A stretch of 64,000 nt of DNA from Mumia sp. Pv4-285 (GTDB taxonomy: Bacteria; Actinomycetota; Actinomycetes; Propionibacteriales; Nocardioidaceae). Position 1 is the stretch's first letter, and every line of letters begins with the position of its first letter. The position numbers and the translations under genes are program-made. The notes below the pieces were generated by a model that was not told the DNA's origin, did no database searches, and worked only from the letters and a program-made list of their open reading frames with translations. Below, in pieces: positions 48,034-64,000 of the stretch. The stretch is from the NCBI RefSeq assembly GCF_041320275.1, contig NZ_CP162023.1:2108001-2172000 (forward strand), given 5' to 3'.

Positions 48034-49136
48034 ATGTCCGGACCCAACAGCGACTACGACCCTGTCGAGGTGTCGCCGCTGCACGCGGAAGAGGTCGCGT
48101 CCATGCGCGACGCCGCGCTCGCCGCAGTCGCGGCCGCCGACTCGCTCGCGGCGCTGAAGCAGGTACGCATCGACCACGCCGGCGACCGGTCGCCGCTGGG
48201 GCTCGCCAACCGCGAGATCGGCGCACTTCCTCCGCAGGCCCGCAAGGACGCAGGGATGCGGGTCGGACAGGCACGCCGCGCCGTCTCCGAGGCGATCGCC
48301 GATCGCACCGCCGTGCTCGAGGTCGAGGCCGAGGCGCGGATGCTCGCCGACGAGACCGTCGACGTGACGCTGCCGACCGACCGCACCCCGGTCGGGGCCC
48401 GCCACCCCCTCACGACCATCCAGGAGCGCGTCGCCGACATCTTCGTCGCGATGGGCTGGGAGGTCGCCGAGGGGCCTGAGGTCGAGGCCGAGTGGCTCAA
48501 CTTCGACGCGCTGAACCTGGGTCCGGACCACCCGGCGCGCACCATGCAGGACACCTTCTGGGTCAGCCCCGAGAAGGCCGCGATGGTCCTGCGCACGCAC
48601 ACGTCGCCGGTGCAGTCGCGCACGATGCTCACCCGCAAGCCGCCGATCTACGTGATCGCGCCCGGCCGGGTCTTCCGGACCGACGAGCTCGACGCCACCC
48701 ACTCGCCGGTCTTCCACCAGGTCGAGGGCCTGGCGATCGACGAGGGCCTCTCGATGGCCCACCTCAAGGGCACCCTGGACCACTTCGCGCAGGCGATCTA
48801 CGGCGAGGGCATGACCACGCGGTTCCGCCCGTCCTACTTCCCGTTCACCGAGCCCAGCGCCGAGATGGACCTGCTCTGCTACGTGTGCCACAACGATCCC
48901 GCGTCGGTCGCCGACTGCCGGACGTGCCGTGGCGAGGGCTGGGTCGAGTGGGGCGGCTGCGGTGTCGTCAACCCGCGCGTCCTGGTCGCGAACGGTGTCG
49001 ACCCCGAGCGCTACTCGGGCTTCGCCTTCGGCATCGGCCTCGACCGGACGATCACCGGCCGGTACGACATCGCCGACCTGCGCGACCTCTTCGACGGAGA
49101 CATCCGTTTCACCGAGCCGTTCGGAGTTGAGATCTG

Positions 49137-49137
<1 letters not shown>
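48034..49137 (+). CDS. pheS: Phenylalanyl-tRNA synthetase alpha subunit
   Basis: 367 residues, catalytic subunit of the heterotetramer. An N-terminal coiled coil (about 20-95) is followed by the class II core with HPLTTIQERVADIF, RTDELDATHSPVFHQVEGL (motif 2), FRPSYFPFTEPSAEMD and GFAFGIGLDRTI (motif 3). A Cys-rich insertion (CYVC, CRTC, GGCG at about 282-320) is usual in actinobacterial PheS. ATG 48034 follows AGAAGGG by five bases; an in-frame GTG at 48028 lies within this ribosome binding site. The stop overlaps pheT by one base. Confidence 0.96.
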
Positions 49138-60165
<11,028 letters not shown>

Positions 60166-60193
60166 CCGCGAGCCAACGCAGCCGTACGGCGAG

Positions 60194-60874
60194 TCAGCGG
60201 GCGCGGTAGCGGCGCTCGGGTCGGCCGGCGTCGCCGTACCGGAGCCGCACCTCGGCCGTTCCCGCGTCGACGAAGTGCTCGAGGTAGCGCCGGGCGCTCA
60301 CGCGCGAGATCCCCACGGCCGCGCCGCACTCGGTCGCGGACAGCTCGTCGTGCTCGCTGAGCGCGTTCGCGACGAGCGCGGCCGTCTCGCGGCTGAGCCC
60401 CTTCGGCAGCGGGGGGCGGCTCGGCGCGGCGGGCGACGCTCCCGTTCCGAACGCGAGATCGATCTCTGCCTGGTCCGGGGGACGGGGACCCTCGGCGAGC
60501 GCCTCGGCGGCCTGACGGACGTGCTCGAGCCGCGCTCGCAGGTCCTCGTACGCGAAGGGCTTCACGAGGTAGTGCATGGCGCCGCCGTGCAGCGCCGCCT
60601 TCACCGCCTCCGCGCTGCGCTCCGCCGTGATGACGAGGACGGCCGGGTCGTGGCCGCCGGCGCGGATCTCGCGCAGGAGGCTGAGCCCGTCGCCGTCGGG
60701 GAGGTGGACGTCGAGGAGCACCACGTCGGGGTCGAGGCGCTCGACCGCCTCGAGCGCGTCCTTCGCGGAGTGCGCGGTGCCGGCGACGGCGAAGCCCTCC
60801 GTCCGCTCCACGAAGGCGGCGTGGATCCGCGCGACCATGAAGTCGTCGTCGACCACGAGCACGTCAAGCACCAT
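60194..60874 (-). CDS. CitB/DcuR-type response regulator
   Basis: 226 residues. The receiver domain has the phospho-Asp at 55 (VVLLDVHLPDGDGL), the acidic pocket VVDDD and the Lys in YLVKPF. The C-terminal part (about 165 on) is a winged-helix DNA-binding domain, ETAALVANALSEHDELSATECGAAVGISRVSARRYLEHF, as in citrate/C4-dicarboxylate regulators. ATG 60874 is inside the partner kinase's last codons (overlap of 11 bases). It most likely controls the divergent tct transport genes. Confidence 0.9.
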   Translation of the reverse strand: MVLDVLVVDDDFMVARIHAAFVERTEGFAVAGTAHSAKDALEAVERLDPDVVLLDVHLPDGDGLSLLREIRAGGHDPAVLVITAERSAEAVKAALHGGAMHYLVKPFAYEDLRARLEHVRQAAEALAEGPRPPDQAEIDLAFGTGASPAAPSRPPLPKGLSRETAALVANALSEHDELSATECGAAVGISRVSARRYLEHFVDAGTAEVRLRYGDAGRPERRYRAR

Positions 60875-62465
60875 GGCCGACAGCCTCCCGCACCGGCAGG
60901 TCGACGACGAACACGGCACCGTCCTGGTCCTCCACCCGCACCTCGCCACCCCGCTCGGAGCAGATCAGGCGCACGAGCGGCAGACCGATGCCTCGCCCGC
61001 CGAGCTCGGCCGGCTTCGTCGAGAAGCCGCGCACGAAGATCGCGTCGTGGAGGGCGTCCGGGACCCCGGGGCCGTTGTCCCGCACCTCGACGTGCAGGCG
61101 GTCACCCGTCGTGGTGAGCGTGACCGCGACCGTGGCCGCCGGTGTCCCGCGGGCCGCATCCGTGGCGTTGTCGACGAGGTTGCCGAGGATCGTGACGAGG
61201 TCGGCCGACGACCGGGGCTCCAGGACGGGGAGCACCGACCCGGGCACGATGCGGAGCGTCACGCCGACCTCCGCGGCCCGGCTCGTCTTGCCGATGAGGA
61301 GCGCGGCGACGGCGGGGTCGTCGACGTGCGCGGTCACGGTGTCGGCCACCTCCGTGCGGCGTTCGGAGACCGTGCCGATGAACCGGTCGACCTCGGCGTA
61401 CTCGCCGAGCTGGACGAGACCCGAGATCGTGTGGAGCTGGTTGGAGAACTCGTGGGTCTGGGCCCGCAGCGTGTCGGTCAACGAGAGCGCGGTGCCGAGC
61501 TGGCTCTGCAGGGCGACGACGTCGGTACGGTCGCGCAGGGTGCTGACGGTCCCGATGCCCTCACCGCCGCTCGCCGCGTGGCGCTGGTTGACCACGAGGA
61601 CCCGGTCGCCGAGGACGAGCGCGGTGTCCGTGCGGTCGACCGCTGCCCCAGCGAGGACCCGGGCGACGTCGGGCGGGAGACCGACGTCGTCGACGGGGCG
61701 GCCGACGTCGCGTGGTTCGAGCCCGAGCAGCGCGCACGCGCTGTCGTTCAGCACGGTGATCCTGCCGTCAGTGCCGACCGCGACCACGCCGTCGCGGATG
61801 CTGTGCAGCAGCGCCTCACGATGGTCGGCGAGGGTCGCGATCTCGGCCGGCTCCAGCCCGTGGGTCCGGCGCCGGATCAGTCGCGAGAGCAGCCAGGACC
61901 CGGCGATGCCGAGGAGCGCGCCGACCCCGAGGTAGAGCACCAGGTCGGGAGCGGCCGACGAGAGCCGCCGCCACACCGACGGGTACGTGTCCTCCGCGGT
62001 CACGACGGCGACGAGGCGACCGTCGTCGGAGATGACCGGAGCCTGACCGACGATCCGCGTCCCGTCGGGGTCGTCGACGTCGCCGGTCCACGCGCGCCCG
62101 TCGAAAGCGGGGGTGGCGGCCGACTCGGTCGTGCCGACGAGACGCGGGTCGGTCGACGCCAGGACGTCGCCGTCAGGAGCGACGAGGCTGACCGTGTCCG
62201 AGCCGGACAGGTTGGCGGCCTGCTGGATCGCCGGGGCGAGCCGTCGCGGTGCCCCGGGCGTGCTCGCCTCGGACCGGACGACGGGGGGGTTGGCGACGTA
62301 CTCCGCGGCCGCCTGCAGCCGGCTGCCCCTCAGCTCGCGGAAGTCGGTCGTCGACTGGCGTACGGAGATGATCGCGACGACCGCGAGCACGACCGCCACG
62401 ACACAGAGCTGCAGCACCAGGAACTGTCCGGCGAGGGTGGCCCGGGGGCGGCGCAACGACCACAA
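60864..62465 (-). CDS. CitA/DcuS-type sensor histidine kinase
   Basis: About 533 residues. One membrane helix (LVLQLCVVAVVLAVVAIISV), an extracytoplasmic PAS/CACHE-like sensor, a second helix (LVLYLGVGALLGIAGSWLL) and a cytoplasmic PAS domain lead to the family H box RAQTHEFSNQLHTISGL. ATP-binding G boxes are DNGPGVP and GGRGIGLPLVR. I place the start at TTG 62465 because AAAGGAGG (62482-62475) is nine bases upstream. An in-frame ATG at 62540 has no ribosome binding site and would leave only 32 bases for two promoters. The ligand is probably a tricarboxylate or dicarboxylate. Confidence 0.87.
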   Translation of the reverse strand: MWSLRRPRATLAGQFLVLQLCVVAVVLAVVAIISVRQSTTDFRELRGSRLQAAAEYVANPPVVRSEASTPGAPRRLAPAIQQAANLSGSDTVSLVAPDGDVLASTDPRLVGTTESAATPAFDGRAWTGDVDDPDGTRIVGQAPVISDDGRLVAVVTAEDTYPSVWRRLSSAAPDLVLYLGVGALLGIAGSWLLSRLIRRRTHGLEPAEIATLADHREALLHSIRDGVVAVGTDGRITVLNDSACALLGLEPRDVGRPVDDVGLPPDVARVLAGAAVDRTDTALVLGDRVLVVNQRHAASGGEGIGTVSTLRDRTDVVALQSQLGTALSLTDTLRAQTHEFSNQLHTISGLVQLGEYAEVDRFIGTVSERRTEVADTVTAHVDDPAVAALLIGKTSRAAEVGVTLRIVPGSVLPVLEPRSSADLVTILGNLVDNATDAARGTPAATVAVTLTTTGDRLHVEVRDNGPGVPDALHDAIFVRGFSTKPAELGGRGIGLPLVRLICSERGGEVRVEDQDGAVFVVDLPVREAVGHGA

Positions 62466-62499
62466 CGACCACAACCTCCTTTGGTTCCGCAAGGGTGAC

Positions 62500-62514
62500 G
62501 TGGACCACGTCCAC
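62500..62514. promoter_or_regulatory. Palindrome in the kinase-tctC divergent region
   Basis: GTGGAC (62500-62505) and GTCCAC (62509-62514) form a perfect inverted repeat around CAC, midway between the kinase start and tctC. It is a candidate operator for the response regulator; position is the only support. Confidence 0.4.
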
Positions 62515-62572
62515 CGACCATCCTCGCAGGTGACGCGCATGCGGACCTGCGCGCACCGAGGGAGAGAGAGCG

Positions 62573-63583
62573 ATGGCCACCAACGCGAGAGAACGCCGCG
62601 CGCACCGTGTGCGCGCCGTGGTGGCCGTGGTGCTCGCGACGGCGCTGACCGCGCTCGTCTCGGCCTGCGGCGTCACTCGTGGCGCCGACGACGCGGACAA
62701 CCGCCGGCTCCGCATGATGATCCCGAACAGCCCGGGCGGCGGGTACGACCTCACCGGGCGCGCGGCGGCGCGCGTGATGGAGGAGGAGGGCCTCACCGGC
62801 CGTTTCGAGATCACCAACGTGATCGGCGCCAGCGGCACGGTCGCGATGCAGCGGCTGCTCAACGAGCGGGGGGCCGACGACCTGATGCTCACGATGGGCC
62901 TCGGCGTGGTCGGGGCGGTCTACACCAACCGGTCCGACGCGACCGTCGACAACGCCACGCCGCTCGCGCGCCTGGTCGAGGAGTCCGAGGGCCTGCTGGT
63001 TCCGGCAGACTCGCCGTTCAAGACGGTCGACGACTTCGTGGAGGCGTGGAAGGCCGACCCGGGCAGCGTCTCGATCGGCGGCGGATCGTCACCGGGCGGT
63101 CCTGACCACCTCTTCCCGATGCAGCTCGCCCAGGCCGTCGGGGTCGACGCGCGCGACGTCAACTACGTGCCGTACGACGGTGGTGGCCCGCTGACGACCG
63201 CCTTGCTCGGCTCCAAGATCGACGTCGGCACCTCGGGGCTCGGCGAGTTCGAGGGCCAGCTCGAGGAGGGCACCCTACGGGTGCTCGCGGTGTCGGGCGA
63301 GGAGCCGCTGGAGAACGTGGACGCGCCCACGCTGAAGGAGTCGGGCATCGACTTCTCGTTCAGCAACTGGCGCGGGATCCTCGCCCCGCCCGGGATCAGC
63401 GACGAGGAGCGCGACGCCCTCGTCCGCCTCCTCGAGGAGATGCACGACACGAAGGCCTGGCGCGACGAGCTGGAGCGCAACGGGTGGATCGACGCGTTCC
63501 AGACCGGGACCGAGTTCGAGGACTTCCTCGTCTCGCAGGACGAGCGGGTCGAGGACACGTTGAAGGAGCTGGGGCTGGTATGA
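62573..63583 (+). CDS. tctC: Tripartite tricarboxylate transporter substrate-binding lipoprotein
   Basis: 336 residues. The signal peptide ends at lipobox LVSAC (Cys32). The mature start LRMMIPNSPGGGYDLTGRAAARVMEEEG, with IGASGTVAMQRL and the later VPYDGGGPLTTALLGSKIDVGTSGLGEF, is the Bug/TctC fold that holds a carboxylate through main-chain amides. The ligand may be citrate, tricarballylate or another carboxylate. ATG 62573 follows GAGGGAGAG. The stop overlaps tctB by four bases. The linked CitA/CitB pair suggests induction by substrate. Confidence 0.92.
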   Translation: MATNARERRAHRVRAVVAVVLATALTALVSACGVTRGADDADNRRLRMMIPNSPGGGYDLTGRAAARVMEEEGLTGRFEITNVIGASGTVAMQRLLNERGADDLMLTMGLGVVGAVYTNRSDATVDNATPLARLVEESEGLLVPADSPFKTVDDFVEAWKADPGSVSIGGGSSPGGPDHLFPMQLAQAVGVDARDVNYVPYDGGGPLTTALLGSKIDVGTSGLGEFEGQLEEGTLRVLAVSGEEPLENVDAPTLKESGIDFSFSNWRGILAPPGISDEERDALVRLLEEMHDTKAWRDELERNGWIDAFQTGTEFEDFLVSQDERVEDTLKELGLV

Positions 63584-64000
63584 GCGAGACACAGGAGCTG
63601 AAGTCCGGGGGAGCAGCGGTCGACCGGGCGCAGTACGGCCTCGCGGCGTTCCTCGTCGTGGTGGGCGCCTACGTGCTGTACGACGCCGCGACCCTCAGCG
63701 CGGGCTTCTCCGACCAGGCGCTGTCGCCCGCGGTGTTCCCGTACGTGATCGGGTCGGCGCTGATCGTCCTCGCGGTGCTGCTCGCGGTCGTCACCGCACG
63801 TGGTGACCGCCCGCAGGCGGAGGCCGGTGAGGACGTCGACCTGACCGGCGGCGCCGACTGGGCCACCGTCGCGAAGCTCGTGGCGGTGTTCGTCGTGAGC
63901 ATCGCCCTCATCGACCTGCTGAGCTGGGCGATCACCGGTGCACTGCTGTTCGCCGGCTGCACCTGGGTCCTCGGCAGCCGTACGCACGTGCGCGACCTCG
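63580..64000 (+). CDS. tctB: Tripartite tricarboxylate transporter TctB subunit, 3' end missing
   Basis: The visible 140 residues include a short polar N-terminus and membrane segments YGLAAFLVVVGAYVLYDAATL, VFPYVIGSALIVLAVLLAVV and LVAVFVVSIALIDLLSWAITGALLF. This matches the small, four-helix TctB subunit that pairs with TctA. The frame runs off the window edge, so the protein is incomplete here; TctA is expected next. The ATG at 63580 overlaps the tctC stop, giving translational coupling. Confidence 0.88.
   Translation, partial: MSETQELKSGGAAVDRAQYGLAAFLVVVGAYVLYDAATLSAGFSDQALSPAVFPYVIGSALIVLAVLLAVVTARGDRPQAEAGEDVDLTGGADWATVAKLVAVFVVSIALIDLLSWAITGALLFAGCTWVLGSRTHVRDL

Overview
The window is high-GC, gene-dense chromosomal DNA from an actinobacterium. 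Evidence for this includes mIHF downstream of a pyr operon, an infC-rpmI-rplT operon with a rare ATC start, an ATPase-motif-less PriA, DUF4333 and DUF222/HNH proteins, many GTG starts, and leaderless TANNNT promoters. A member of the Nocardioidaceae/Propionibacteriales is my best guess, but that is an inference from gene order and protein style, not a computed placement. I see no rRNA, tRNA, insertion sequence, prophage or CRISPR array.

Layout. 1-9317: end of mltG, then aroE, an inserted minus-strand LexA-controlled DUF222/HNH gene, a prepilin peptidase, and aroC-aroK-aroB-pepQ-efp-nusB. 9358-14211: a minus-strand ArsR/SRPBCC pair, then an OpuC-type osmoprotectant ABC operon (permease, ATPase, permease, binding lipoprotein). 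14212-24348: a complete UMP operon, pyrR-pyrB-pyrC-carA-carB-pyrK-pyrD-pyrF, almost all translationally coupled, with a PyrR-binding loop beside the first ribosome binding site. 24504-30855: a small lipoprotein, mihF-gmk-rpoZ-coaBC, metK and priA. 30886-35783: an S66 peptidase (-), fmt-rsmB, an SDR (-) and rpe.

35784-43242: an FMN riboswitch and the riboflavin operon ribD-ribE-ribM-ribBA-ribH, then hisE and hisG, a PH-like protein and several small proteins. 43290-47907: an ACT-GNAT protein (-), the infC leader with a strong terminator, infC-rpmI-rplT, an rRNA methyltransferase and a cytosolic PAS histidine kinase. 48034-51635: pheS-pheT. 51704-60165: argCJBDFRGH with an ARG-box-like palindrome at the argC start. 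60194-64000: a CitB/DcuR-type response regulator and CitA/DcuS-type kinase (-), divergent from a tripartite tricarboxylate transporter (tctC, start of tctB).

The genes are mainly core anabolism (aromatic amino acids, pyrimidines, CoA/SAM, riboflavin, histidine, arginine) interleaved with translation factors. I found no convincing new multi-gene system. The most interesting signals are regulatory: a perfect SOS box laid over the leaderless start of the HNH gene, the infC attenuator plus ATC start, mutually exclusive hairpins between hisE and hisG, the FMN riboswitch expression platform, and several unassigned palindromes at divergent or operon promoters.
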